DNA of 64,000 nt from positions 1,488,001 to 1,552,000 of the forward strand of contig CM055198.1 of assembly GCA_029224185.1 (NCBI GenBank). The letters run 5' to 3'. This DNA is from Karalla daura (taxonomy: Eukaryota > Chordata > Actinopteri > Chaetodontiformes > Leiognathidae). Every line of letters begins with the position of its first letter. The stretch's first letter is position 1. A program made the translations under genes and the position numbers. This document shows positions 41,631 to 52,637 of the stretch, piece by piece. The notes beneath the pieces were generated by a model. The model had not been told where the DNA came from. It saw only the letters and a list, made by a program, of their open reading frames with translations, and did not search any database.

Positions 41631-42660
41631 CTGGTTTTTGACTATGTTGTGTCACAATCCTGTTCATCTTGACACCTTATTTGGTGTACTTCTCTCTACC
41701 CTTTCATACCACACTTTTCTGGCTTCAGCCTATCTCTTCAGTCCATTCCCATTCGACACCCTTTCGGTTCTACCAGTCATCTTCACCTTACCACCTATTA
41801 GTGGAATACTTATACACACTCCTTGGGTTCTCTCTTTGCCAGATTGTCACCGTTCTCATGCATTTCATTCCAGCACTCACCTTGTCTCCGATTTCCCATT
41901 GCCGACCTGTTTTGCCCCCGACTCCAGTCTTTGTCTCCAGCCCAGGTGAACCGGACCGCCCTTTGATCTCAATCTCCTCCTGTCTGCTCCCCGGCTCCTT
42001 GAGTAGCTTCAGTGGAGATTGGGAGTCGGTGAGTCCTTTCCTCACAAACTGCTCTCTGCTATTCAGTCTCCAGCCCCGTACGTTTGCCTCGGAGCTCTCC
42101 AACGTGGCTTATGTTATTAACCACCTTTCCGGGAGGGCGCGTGTCTGGGGCACCGCAGAGTGGGAACGGCAGTCTCCAGCCTGCGCCTCGTTTTCCACCT
42201 TCTCATGGATTACTCCATAGACTTCCAGACTCATGCCAATCTGAGTGAGTGGTCTGGAGCAGCGCTGTGGGAGGTTTATCTCAATGGGTTAGCGGACTAT
42301 GTAAAAGACAAACTTGTTTCCCATGATGTTCCCACCACTCTGGACGGAGTGATGGAGTTAACTGTCCGCATAGAAGAGACTCCTGTATCCAGGCTCGCAG
42401 ACACGCTAAGCGCTCTGGGAGTGCGAGCTCAGTAGTTCCCAGCCGGCACCACGGAGGCACTGGAGCTTCAGGTGTTGCCGTACTGGAATTCAGGTCTATG
42501 GATCTGGAGCCGGAACCGGAACCCATGCAACAAGGTCGCGCATCTCTGACGTCAGAGGAGAGGGACCGCCGTCGCCGTTCCAGACTATATATGTATTGTG
42601 GAGGATCCGGACATTTTATAGTTCAGTGTCCAGTAAGGCAGAGCTCATCGGCTGTAAGGG
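41631..42660 (+). pseudogene. Ty3/Gypsy leader and gag
   Basis: After a leader with scattered open frames, gag-like sequence runs from about 42070 (SNVAYVINHLSGRARVWGTA) with a shift near 42195. The CCHC knuckle region at about 42580-42640 reads YMYCGGSGHFIVQCP: the first zinc-binding Cys is Tyr. The knuckle packages element RNA. Confidence 0.75.
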
Positions 42661-43690
42661 AGGTTCTGGTAAGTTCAACAGTTCGAGATCCACTCCAGCG
42701 TCCTCTTTTCCAGGGCTGCCTTCTTCTGCCTGATGATCCACAGACTTTGGCTTTGTTTATTGACTCCGGGGCTGATGCCAGCATCATGGAGGAGGAGCTG
42801 GCTCTGCAGTTTGGATTAAAGAGCGAAGTTTTGCCCCGTCCTTTACCTGTTCGGGCTCTGGATGGTCATATTCTGGGAACTATTACCCACCAGACTTCTC
42901 CAGTTCTGCTTCAACTGTCTGGAAATCACACTGAGACACTGCAGTTTCTCTTGCTTTCTACATCACAGATTCCAGTCATTTTGGGCTTTCCCTGGCTACG
43001 ACTCCACAATCCTCGAATTGATTGGAGTACAGGAGTAATTTTGGAATGTAGGAAGTTCTTCCTGTAAGCAGCGCTGTCAGCTCCACCCAGGGGGCAGTGT
43101 TTCACTGGTACCACTTCTTGACCTGAAAGGAGTTCCTTTGGAATACAAGGATTTCTTTCAAGTGTTTAGCAAAGCCAAGGCCACATCTCTACCTCTGCAC
43201 CGTCCTTACGACTGCGCCATTGATCTTTGATTGGGGTCTTCACCTCCCAGGGGCCGACTGTATTCTGTCAGAACCCGAACGCGTTGCTATGGAGTATATA
43301 AATGACTTTCTGGCATCTGGAATAATCCGACCATCATCATCTCCAGCAGGGGCAGGATTCACTGAGACCCTGTATTGAATATCGGGGTCTAAACGCCATC
43401 ACCATCAAGAACAGATATCCATTTCCTTTACTGTCTTCCGCTTTTGAACTTCTCCAAGGGGCCACAATTTTCTCCAAACTGGATCTCCGTTACGCCTACC
43501 ACCTCGTGAGAATCGGAGAGGGGGATGAGTGGGAGACGGCATTCCATACACCTTCTGGTCATTACAAGTACCTCGTCATGCCTTTCGGACTAACCAACGC
43601 TCCTGCTGTCTTTCAGGCATTCATCAATGACGTCCTTTGGGATATGTTGAATCGTTTTGTTTTCATCTATTTCGTATATTTCTATTTCTT
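42661..43690 (+). pseudogene. Ty3/Gypsy protease and RT N-terminal part
   Basis: The aspartic protease motif LALFIDSGADASIMEEELAL (about 42750-42809) is intact in an open frame ending at 43067. RT follows in pieces: a fingers region broken at about 43228 and 43378, and GHYKYLVMPFGLTNAPAVFQ (43557-43616). The polymerase box after MLNRFVFIY reads FVYFYFFS instead of the LDDILIFS type, so both catalytic Asp residues are lost. Confidence 0.8.
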
Positions 43691-44475
43691 CTCGTTCCCG
43701 TGAGGAACATATTCATCATGTCCAATCTGTTCTCCAGCGTCTCCTTGCTCACTCGCTATTCGTCAAGGCTGAGAAATGCGAGTTTCATGTTTCCACGGTG
43801 TCCTTTTTGGGAAGTATTATCTCCAAAGGCAAGATCCATATGGACACAGCAAAGGTTTCTGCAGCCACCTCTTGGCCGACTCCCACTGACTGTAAACAGC
43901 TCCAGTGGTTCTTGGGGTTCGCCAACTTCTACTGTCGCTTTATCAGAAACTACTGTACCATCGCAGCTCCATTGACAGCCTTGACCCGGACCTCATTCCA
44001 ATGGACAGATGCAGCTGCAGTCGCCTTTCAGACACTGAAAGACCACTTCACCTCTTCACCCATCCTTCAGATGACAGACCCTGAGCGGCAGTTTGTGGTT
44101 GAGGTGGATGCATCGCACGTAGGGGTAGGGGCAATTCTGTCTCAACGTTTTAGTATGGATAATAAGTTACACCCCTGTGCCTCTTTCTCGCGACGCCTTA
44201 CTCCTGCTGAGAGAAACTATGATATTGGTAACAGAGAGTTACTTGCGGTTAAACTGGCCTTAGAGGAGTGGAGGCATTGGTTAGAGGGAGCTAAGGAACC
44301 TTTTCTTGTTTGGACAGATCACAAGAATCTCGAGTACATCAGCTCAGCTAAACGGTTGAACTCTCGTCACGCCCGGTGGTCATTATTTTTCACGAGGTTC
44401 AACTTCACTTCAACTTCCTATCAGCCCGGCTCCTGCAACGTGAAACCTGATGCCTTGTCCCATCTGCTCCCGTAG
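43691..44475 (+). pseudogene. Ty3/Gypsy RT thumb and RNase H
   Basis: An open frame of about 270 codons (from 43657) has FHVSTVSFLGSIISKGKI, the FLGFANFYCRFIRNY thumb block, the RNase H start FVVEVDASHVGVGAILSQ with its Asp, ERNYDIGNRELLAVKLALEE with its Glu, and VWTDHKNLEYI with the third acidic residue. It ends at 44475 near the usual KPDALS motif. This is the best-preserved part of the element. Confidence 0.9.
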
Positions 44476-45522
44476 TCGAAGGAGAATCTTGAACGATCAG
44501 CACCCATCATCCCAAGTCCTCTCATCTTTGCCTCCCTCACATGGGTGGTTGAGGAGAAGGTACATCGAGCCACAGAGGGACAGCCAAACCCCAGTTCATG
44601 TCCAGTTGACCGGTTGTTCGTGCTAGCATCTTTGCAATCCAAGGTACTGAGATGGGCACACACTTCCAAGATGTTCAGTCACCCAGGGGCTGAACGAACC
44701 ATTCAAGTCCTCCATCAACGGTTTTGGTGGCCTTCTCTCAGTGAGGATGTCAGAGCTTTTGTCCAGGATTGCACCACTTGTGCCCAGAACAGGTCTTCTC
44801 ATAAGTCTCCAGCTGGGCTCCTGCATCCTCTTCCTGTTCCGCACCGCCCCTGGTCTCACGTCTCTGTGGGACTTTGTTTCCAGGTTACCGCCCTCAGAGG
44901 GTAACACTGTTGTCATGACAGTTGTTGACCGATTTAGCAAGTCATGCCATTTTGTCCCTTTAACAAAGCTCCCATCAGCCAAGGAGACTGCACACCTTAT
45001 GCTCCAACATGTCTTCCGTCTCCATGGTCTTCCTGTTGATATTGTCTCAGACCGTGGTCCCCAATTCTCGTCAGCATTTTGGAGGGAGTTTTGCAGGGAG
45101 CATCAGCCAGCCTTACCTCTGGCTTCTATCCACAATCAAATGGTCAGACGGAGAGGATAAACCAGGAGTAGGAGACTGCCTTGTGTTGTCTGGCAGGCAA
45201 GAATCCATCTTCTTAGTCCTCCCAGTTACTTTGGGTTGAGTACGCCCGCAACTCTCTGCCCTTTTCTTCCACTGGTCTGTCTCCATTCTGGTGTGCGTAT
45301 GGTTACCAGCTGCCTTTGTTTCCTGCCCAGGAGAGAGAGACATTCTGTCCCTCTGTCCGGGTCTTCATTAAGTGTTGCTGCAGAACCTGGACTAAGGCTC
45401 GTTCTACTCTTCTCTGGGCTGGTGCTCGCTACTCTGCTGCTGCTAATCGCAGACGTTCCTCTACGCCAGAGTATCAGGTGGGATAGCGGATCTGGTTATC
45501 TACAAGAGACCTTCCCCTGAAG
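44476..45522 (+). pseudogene. Ty3/Gypsy integrase, broken
   Basis: The HHCC region (SHPGAERTIQVLHQRFWWPS, then CTTCAQNRSSH) is at 44677-44810. After a shift the core appears (VVMTVVDRFSKSCHFVPLTK, then VDIVSDRGPQFSSAFWREFC, about 44913-45100) with both Asp blocks present. The sense is lost after about 45145 through several shifts to 45522. Confidence 0.85.
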
Positions 45523-45832
45523 GTGGAATCAGAAACTCCCAAGTTCATCGGCCCTTTTCCCATCCAACGCATCATCAAGCCTGCCGCTGTTCGCCTGAAG
45601 CTCCCTCGCACTCTGAGTTTGCATCCGACATTCCATGTATCTCGGATAAAGCTTGTGGTTACATATTCGCTGGCGTCTATCGAACCCCCACCGCCACCTC
45701 CTCGAATGGTTGGAGGTGGTCAAGTGTGTGTGTGGCGGTTGATTCGTTCTTGTTATAGAGGGAGAGGAATTCAGTATTTAGTGGACTGGGAGGGATACGG
45801 GCCTGAGGAGAGACATTCTGGACCCTGACTTG
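45523..45832 (+). pseudogene. Gypsy integrase tail with chromodomain, cut by hAT
   Basis: The GPY/F-type block (KFIGPFPIQRIIKPAAVRLK at 45540) is followed by LHPTFHVSRIKLV and a chromodomain (IRSCYRGRGIQYLVDWEGYG, about 45746-45802). Chromodomains of this type steer integration to particular chromatin. A small deletion causes a shift just before the hAT insertion at 45833. The sense continues at 47866. Confidence 0.85.
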
Positions 45833-46219
45833 CAGTGTTGTATAAAGTACTGGACAATCACACTCAAGTAAAAGTATCGGTACCTCTCCAAAAAATGACT
45901 TTGGTAAAAGTCAAAGTCACTGACTGAAATGTTACTTGAGTAAAAGTCTTAAAGTATCTGAAACTTTTTGCACTTAAGTATTACAAGTACTGTAAATATA
46001 AATGTACTCAAGTAATGTAATCAAAAGTACAAGTAAAAGTAAATTAGAAGCAAAGGCAGTATGAAGTCTTATTTTAATATCACACCACAGAAAAAACAAA
46101 ACTGTTATTGCACTTTTGGGCCTATTAACAAAATTGTAGCTTTTTACATAGCATCAGCAGTTTTTCCTTTTTACAAACTTAAGCCTTCTTTGAGGGCATC
46201 CTTGCACATAACCCTGTTA

Positions 46220-46636
46220 TCACTTGAAACTGTAAAACTTTCTGTTCATCTTCAAAAGCAGCTGGCTTTCAAAATGCCTAGAATTTAGCCGTACTCTTCG
46301 TGGGCTGAAAACAAGACCTGCTATGCTGAACAGCCTTTCGCATGCTGCTGATGCTGGGAGGGGTGTGTTAAGCTTCACAGACAGCTTGCAGACACAAGGA
46401 AAGGACTTCAGCATATCCACGTGGTCAGCTGAGCAGGACAGGTAGGCATCAAGTTGCTTGATGGCATCTTGGGTTTTCGATGCTTGCAGAGAAGAGAAGA
46501 AGTCATCCTTGTCTGATGAACTCGACCTGGTCGCATCACCTGGCTGCATGGAAGGATCCTCGATATGCTGCTTGATGTCATGAGGTTTTGCTGTGGTCAA
46601 CTCCATGTACTTTTGGACATGGTGTGGATGCTTTCT
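46220..46636 (-). CDS. hAT mini-transposase exon 2 (C-terminal dimerisation domain)
   Basis: Follows a pyrimidine-rich tract and CAG acceptor (46637-46639 on the - strand) in phase 0 and gives 138 codons to a TAA. It starts RKHPHHVQKY, completing the finger. After a serine- and asparagine-rich linker it ends with LPASAACERLFSIAGLVFSP and RVRLNSRHFESQLLLKMN, the hAT dimerisation domain. The RNase H-like catalytic domain normally between them is absent; the 664-bp intron holds no trace of it. The joined product is 214 residues, so it could bind ends and dimerise but not cut. A repressor role is inference. Confidence 0.65.
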   Translation of the reverse strand, partial: RKHPHHVQKYMELTTAKPHDIKQHIEDPSMQPGDATRSSSSDKDDFFSSLQASKTQDAIKQLDAYLSCSADHVDMLKSFPCVCKLSVKLNTPLPASAACERLFSIAGLVFSPRRVRLNSRHFESQLLLKMNRKFYSFK

Positions 46637-47300
46637 CTGAAACAGACAAAAAAAAAAAGAATTAATTGTCAAACTGGAAACAAATTGACTCACCCACACA
46701 TCAGTTACAAAGACTGCTTCAAAATAATTAATTAGCTACAGAAATGCAAAAAATAAAAACATACATTTAGCCAAGTACAATGATAAATTTGATATTGAAC
46801 ATTGGACACATTACAATAATAGTACACCTAATAACGTGTGATTCATTAGCATTTAAGTAGAAAATCCTAAAGTCAAACTTTAATCAAAAATCAAAAGGAG
46901 TAGTACCCTAGCTAGCTGATACCATATCCACTGAAATTCGACAGTAAAAGATTCAATTCGTAAAACGGTTCGAAAAGACTGCAAGGCTAACCTCTGCTAC
47001 TAAGACAACTAAGACAGCAGAAGCACATACACAAAGTTTGTTTCAAAAAGTAAAAAGTTAAAAAGTAGCACATGTCTTTCCCTATTCGTTACACAGCCTA
47101 CAGCCCATCCTCTTCCTTCTCTGGAACCCAAAAAGCTAGGAGGCCTGCTACAACCAACCAAATACACCGCGTGTGGAACCGAAACACTGTGCCACACAAG
47201 GTTATTTTTTTAAGGTTATGCTCAAAATTGCACAACAGTCCATGTAATGCCCATCACATCACTACTGGAATACCTAAATAAATTTCATAAACTCTCTTAC

Positions 47301-47528
47301 CTGAATATGTTTCTTCAGGTTGGACGGGGAGTTTCTGTAAGACAAGATCTCCACGTTTCTTGGGAGACATAGCAGACACTTCATCCGGAAGGACGAATCC
47401 TTTACATCCGCATATGAAAACATCGTCTTCAAATAAGGCCACGGGTGCTCGTTGTTAGGTTGTGGGTCCCCTTCACTTGCAGAACCAGCCGACACTGTAG
47501 TTGCTGTCTCCGACATCTCCTCCTCCAT
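47301..47528 (-). CDS. hAT mini-transposase exon 1 (BED-type finger)
   Basis: The ATG at 47526-47528 opens 76 codons up to a GTAAGAG donor (intron starts at 47300 going left), phase 0. After an acidic/serine-rich start it encodes a BED-like region with the cysteine pair in MKCLLCLPRN and the end SPSNLKKHIQ, which supplies the histidine. BED fingers bind the transposon ends. The exon joins in phase to 46220-46636. Expression is unproven. Confidence 0.65.
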
Positions 47529-47865
47529 TGCGCTTGTGCTGTTAATTGTGAGACCAGCTGGTGTAGCCTATTGGTGCAACTTCGCTGCAGTCAGTCAGTG
47601 AGGGTGGGGCGGGGCCAAAACACTGTTACGGTTTCTTGGTTTCTTTTTCTTTCTTTCTTTTTTTGTTTTTGTAACGAGTAACTAAATGGAGCATTGAAAA
47701 TATATCGGAGTAAAAGTATGCAATTCAGTTCAGAAATGTAGTGAAGTAAAAGTGAAAGTTGTCAAAAAAATGTAAAACTCCTGTAAAGTACAAAGTCTCC
47801 CAAAATATACTTAAGTACAGTAGTGAAGTATTTCTACTTCGTTACTATACAACACTGCTGACTTG

Positions 47866-47985
47866 GTGACCCAGTTCCATCAGTCACACCCTGATCAACC
47901 TGGTGGAGTGGGAAGCACCAGGGCCATTCAGAGGGAACTGTGCAGGCCCAATCCTCAGCACCGTCAAGATCGATTGACCCTGTAG
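47866..47985 (+). pseudogene. Gypsy polyprotein C-terminal end
   Basis: Continues the Gypsy reading after the hAT: VTQFHQSHPDQPGGVGSTR and a TAG at 47983-47985. Removing the hAT and one target duplication restores the local continuity. Confidence 0.75.
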
Positions 47986-48730
47986 CAAGCTAATTTGCAA
48001 AGAACAGTCGGAACTGTGTAGACAAAGCAAGAATCGGATAAAGCAGTGGTTACCAACCTTTTTATGCCCAAGATCCCTGACCTCTGCGTTGGTGAAGTTA
48101 AAAATAAATTCCTTCTCCCATCCCATGGATGAAAATTGTTGGATTTTGTCTTCTTCGTTGGTGGACTTTCCACCACACTTGCCAACCTTACTCTGGAAAA
48201 GCACTCAGCAATAGTGATGTTTGTGAACAATTTGTTGAATATGAACTAATCTTTCATATGTCTGGAGTAATGAGCCCTCTCAGTGAGTGATTTGTTCATT
48301 TTCATGCAGTTCTTTCTCACGCCACATGGCAGGCATATGAAGGTAGAACAGTGCCATAAATCAAAAGAAGAGCAGACTGTCATTTGCACTTGGAAAAACT
48401 GTATTTCTCCAACTGAATGTGAATGTGCAATGTCAGAGTTTGCACTTGCAAGTAAGTATACTTTTTAGTACACTAAAAGTACATGGTCTGTCGTTTAGTT
48501 ACTTACTTTTACACTAGAGCATGCTTAATAAAATGAACTTTAAGTACAGTACTTTTTGCTAAGGGTTGTTGCATATCACAGGGTACAGCAGTCACACATG
48601 ACAAAAACGCAATAGATTTGTTGGCAAGGGAGAGACAGACTTCTCAAACTAAACTTACTGTTGGAGTCAGCAAAAGGAAGACTGGAAAAGAGCTCTGTAT
48701 GCTTATTTACTTATGCTTTTCCACTTTTGA
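47986..48730. other. Intergenic, with one hAT-like end
   Basis: CAGTGGTTACCAACCTTTTT at 48044 resembles hAT-Charlie-type termini. The other end was not found. No gene is seen otherwise. Confidence 0.35.
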
Positions 48731-49090
48731 ATTTACATTTACATTTGCTCATTTGGAAGATGCTTTTATCCAAAGTGACTTACAGTTGAGTGACGGTATA
48801 AGTGCTTACAGTGTAACAAGAGGTGATAGTTGAGGTAGACAGGACAGATAACAGGAGAGTCCTCAAGAGATTCCTGAAGATGGATGGAGAGATTTCCACT
48901 CTGATGGTGTTTGGAAGTTTGTTCCACCACGTAGGGACCGCATCGGCGAACATTCTGGACTGAGATTGCTTTGTTTGTAGGGATAGCAGTGCACTGTCAC
49001 ATATCAAGGTTGTTGTACAGACAATAAAATACATAGCTGTCAAATCTTTGATACGTAAATAATTTGATATGTAAATAGGACAATGCATGC
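48731..49090 (-). repeat. LINE 3' fragment with teleost repeat motif
   Basis: The - strand 49088-48780 reads MFADAVPTWWNKLPNTIRVE, like the C-terminal end of L2/Rex-type LINE proteins (APxxWNxLPxxIR). The adjoining + strand GCTTTTATCCAAAGTGACTT at 48760 is part of a motif that is very common in teleost genomes. It may be one composite repeat. Confidence 0.5.
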
Positions 49091-49790
49091 TTATGATTTA
49101 ACTGCATTTCATACATTTTAGTATCTAGGTGATATGCCCTGTGGTTCTGTAGGTGAAATGGAAAATATTGGAGGAATTGGATGAATATTGTTGTAAATTT
49201 GTTTTTATTTAGTTAGGGTAAATATAACCCTTTATTTATTCCAGTTATTGAAAATTTTCAATTTCATTGCAGTCTGACTGCAAAAAATTATTGTTAAAGT
49301 ATTGTTATTTCGCTGTGAACATTAAACTTTAATTACAGAATGTGACACTGAAACTGTTTGGCATTTTTCAAAAATCCATCACAGTCAAATTAGGTTTTGT
49401 ATAGCAGTGACCCCACCCTAACCCAAGCCTTAAAAAAGGGAATATGTCTTATTTAAAAAAAAACACAACAGAGATTGGAAACATTGCATATGGCTGCGAC
49501 CCCCCCCCCCCCCACACACACACACACAATTTTTTTTTTGAAGTGATAGTCAAATAGGATTTTTATTTTTTTATTTAATTCAATATATTTTTTCTTAGAA
49601 CGCAATAGGAATCCCACAGGATTTTAAAAAGTAATATGAATTCTACCGGGAAATACAACAATCTTTTTAGACTAGGGAAGAAAAAAATACGTGACAAAAA
49701 AAAAAGTTCTACTGCTACCAACAGTAAAATTGTTTTTAATTTTAACAATGTTCATTTTATTTTTGCAAATGTAGTCCTTTCAGCTTAATT
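49091..49790. other. AT-rich intergenic DNA
   Basis: Contains a C-run followed by CA repeats at about 49501-49529. No gene seen. Confidence 0.5.
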
Positions 49791-50260
49791 TCCGACGCTT
49801 TTTTATCAGTCCCGCCCTCACTATTGACTGGTTGGCGTGAGGGAGATGTGTCTGTGCTCCGATTGGCTGTCAGTTACACAACACATTTCCGCAGGTCTGG
49901 TCTGTTTGTGTTTTGACGTGTTTTCTCTCTGCCTCTCCAAGCCAATATTAAAGTGTCAGAAACAAGGACGGGGCCGGCCTTCTTCGCACCGGTACGTAGA
50001 CTTCACCGCTTCAAGTGAACGCATTATCCTAACATGACAGATGCATGTTCCGTCGCCGGGCTTACGTTGTGTGGGTTTATTACTGCAGGGGAATGTTAGC
50101 AGCTAATGCTAGGTCGCTGCAAGCAGTGGGCTTCTTATCGAGCAGCAGAAGTCCTGCGTCAGCCGGTATCTCTCAGCCGTGTTTGCTTGGCAGTTTCACA
50201 GTTGTTGTCCGTGTTGTCCGCCCGGTGATAGTGGTGCAAGCACATTAAACAAAAATCCAG
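49791..50260 (+). promoter_or_regulatory. BCAS3: BCAS3 CpG-rich promoter and probable first exon
   Basis: GC content and CpG frequency rise here after AT-rich DNA. A CCAAT box on the - strand (CCGATTGGCTG at 49859) and GCGTGAGGG elements are present. A GTACGTAG donor-like site follows CTTCGCACCG at 49991, so an untranslated exon may end there. The transcription start cannot be fixed from sequence alone. Confidence 0.5.
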
Positions 50261-52368
50261 ACTCTCTGACAAAGGCTGCAGGAGGAGTGTGATGTCCAAG
50301 CGATGTCTCTCAGCTCCCACACTTCACTGCATGCACCCAGTGCATTGACATCGATGCTTCAGTCCTCCTGTACCAACTGGCTGTTGTGCATCAGGACCTT
50401 CGCTCGGTAGTTTGCAGCTGTCTTACTGAACTCCAGAAGGCGCCAGGGACAGGCAGGTCGACTGAACTGAGCTGTTCTGGCTGTTTTCTCTAAACTGTCT
50501 GTAAGAAACACCTTTCGTCTCCACTCCTGCCCTTTAGGTTAACCCTCAATCCTTAGTGCACAGCATAACTTTGAAACGGTGTCGGAGCTTCATCTTTAGT
50601 GGAATAGCTGCATAGCCCTCACCGCTCCTCTATCCTCACAAACCAAAGACTTGAATTGGTCAGTGGCAAAGTCGTCGCCAAAATCGTAATGTATTGTATG
50701 CAGGATAGCGACTAAAAGTAGTGGTCACTCTTGACTATTGTCGTCAGGCAACCATGAGTCATTGGCAGCGCGGTCGAAAACAGTGACATGCAGTCAGGTT
50801 CACGGCAGGGTAGCCATCGAGACCTTAAATTGCATAGTGCATACAAAAATATTTATCGGGCAATTCAATCTGCAAATCCAGTCAAGATGATCTCAGTCGA
50901 GCTGTCGTTCTCGCGCCAGAGCGTGATCTGGTGCTACATTTCTAAAGTTGACAGGCAGTCCTCACAGAGGCGAGCATGCAAGTTACATTCATTGGACGAA
51001 TAGAGCGTACCTCGTTGTTACAACTGGGTTATTCCTTATTGAAGCCCGTTTCAACCACTTGGGGAAAAAACTGTCAGACTATGTCACAATTATGAGACGC
51101 TTAAGTCAAAATGGTGAGATAGTAAGTCAAAATGATGAGATGGTAAATCAAAATGATGAGATACTATGTCAAAATTATGAAATAGTTCAGTTTTTCCTCT
51201 ATGAGTGATGAATGTGTCTGCCGAATATCTAATTTCAAATCCCAATGGTGTTCGAGTTATCATGTTAACATGAAAAACATGAGCAAGTCGCAATTATGAT
51301 GTATTAAGTCTTAATTATGAGATACTCAGTCATAATTACGAGATGACAAAATGGTGGCAATGGAAACGGAAATAGGTATTGAATTCTATTTCTGTCACTC
51401 GGCTGGCTGTTACTCATCGTCATCATCATCATCTGTACATCCATTGATACTGTAGCGACCCTGCAGTAACGTTACCGTAATAATGTGTCCTGTGCTCTAA
51501 GTGTCTCTAAGTGATTCCCGACTGTCCGTGAACTCATGTGAAGTAGACAGGCATGTGATCGGATGAGGAAGCGAGGGGGGCGCGGGGGTGGTTGAGTGTG
51601 CCTACAGTATATTAGCAGAGCGGAGAGAGACAGCGGCAGGCTAAAAAAAATCCAGCGCTGTTATTGTTTTTTTTGTGTGTGTAGTTATGGCTGACAGTAA
51701 CTGTTGAAGTTTCTTTCAACAAGGAAAGTTGAGACGAAGCCCTGGTCATTTCCCTCTGATGCCCGGTCGAACGCTGCGACACATACGGCTTCAACTTGTC
51801 ATAGTTGCTCACGTGCCACGCATCATTTGGACCACGGCTGCCATTAAGGTGCTGTCCCAGACGGTTGTGCGCACAGAGATCGACCCCACCTCCGTGCCAT
51901 CAGTCTCATCAACGGCCGCGTCAACTGCCATCCAACGTTTCCGATGCATCCATCAGTCGCCACGCTGTTGGGAGATGAAAGATGCCGCCTCTGCTTCATC
52001 TGTTTTTTCCTCCCCCTGCTTAGAACCGAGGGTCGGTAGTGTCGCGTTGGGGAAGACGTGGCGTTCACGTGCCGCCACGATGACGGGGCACTCTCAAGGC
52101 GGCACGGTTTTGTAATGGCAATGCGCTGGAGAGTCGCGTAGAGCTGAACCGGTATCTTGTAGTGGAAATGGGGCATAATGCTCGCACTGTTATTATTTGG
52201 GTGTCCGCCAACCATTCATATGGCATTCATACATGGTCATGCACAGGTACAAAGGCCAGCGCAGAGTCTTGCTGTAACCGATCTGAAACTATGTGCTGTG
52301 TTGCATCTCCTCACACTGTTGTGATGTCTTGGGATTCTCTTTTCAAATACCTCCCTGTGTCTTTGCAG
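50261..52368. other. BCAS3 first intron (putative)
   Basis: Holds an 18-bp tandem motif (AGTCAAAATGATGAGAT type) at 51100-51185, related TCATAATTA motifs at 51300-51345, a TCATCATCA tract at about 51417, and a GC-rich stretch 51540-52130 with open frames on both strands that match nothing I know. That stretch could be an alternative 5' exon region. Confidence 0.4.
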
Positions 52369-52460
52369 GATAAAAATACAGACGTCAAAATGGCAACAGA
52401 CTCTCCACGCAGACCTAGTCGCTGTGCTGGAGGGGTTCTAGTTCGAGCACAAGCTGCCAC
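52369..52460 (+). CDS. BCAS3: BCAS3 exon with start codon
   Basis: CTTTGCAG at 52361-52368 is the acceptor and GTAAGG at 52461 the donor. The ATG at 52390 opens MATDSPRRPSRCAGGVLVRA, which matches the N-terminus of vertebrate BCAS3. The upstream part of the exon (52369-52389) is open in the same frame, so a slightly longer N-terminus from an upstream exon is possible, as in the human protein where a few residues precede this Met. BCAS3 is a WD40-like beta-propeller protein linked to cell polarity and migration, microtubules and intermediate filaments, and, with PHAF1, to phagophores. The exon ends in phase 2. Confidence 0.92.
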
Positions 52461-52582
52461 GTAAGGACAAATAACTGCATTCCCTTTACTGCTTTTTCGG
52501 AAGCCACATAATAATGTTGGATTAACGTGCTGGTCGTCCTTAAAAAAGATCATTTGGAATAATCTGAGCTTTTATCTGACAG

Positions 52583-52637
52583 GGAGCAGTCTTACATGGA
52601 AAGCGTGGTGACCTTTTTGCAGGATGTCGTCCCTCAG
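52583..52637 (+). CDS. BCAS3: BCAS3 exon 2 of coding region
   Basis: TCTGACAG acceptor and GTAATG donor (52638). It completes a Thr codon with the previous exon, then reads EQSYMESVVTFLQDVVPQ, a strongly conserved BCAS3 segment. Length is 55 nt, ending in phase 0. The preceding intron is only 122 bp. Confidence 0.95.

Larger units (their letters stand above)
45833..47857 (-). mobile_element. hAT element (Tol2-like termini) with perfect target duplication
   Basis: Both ends start CAGTGTTGTATA: left CAGTGTTGTATAAAGTAC at 45833, right the reverse complement of TATACAACACTG ending at 47857. The flanks are identical 8-mers, CTGACTTG at 45825-45832 and 47858-47865. Subterminal regions are rich in AAGTA/TACTT motifs, as in Tol2-group elements. 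Length 2025 bp. It carries a two-exon gene on the - strand lacking the catalytic domain. Confidence 0.95.

Noticed and set aside
51844..52215. Minus-strand 123-codon frame in BCAS3 intron 1
   Set aside because: Overlaps a + strand frame of similar length in GC-rich DNA; no recognisable motif on either strand.
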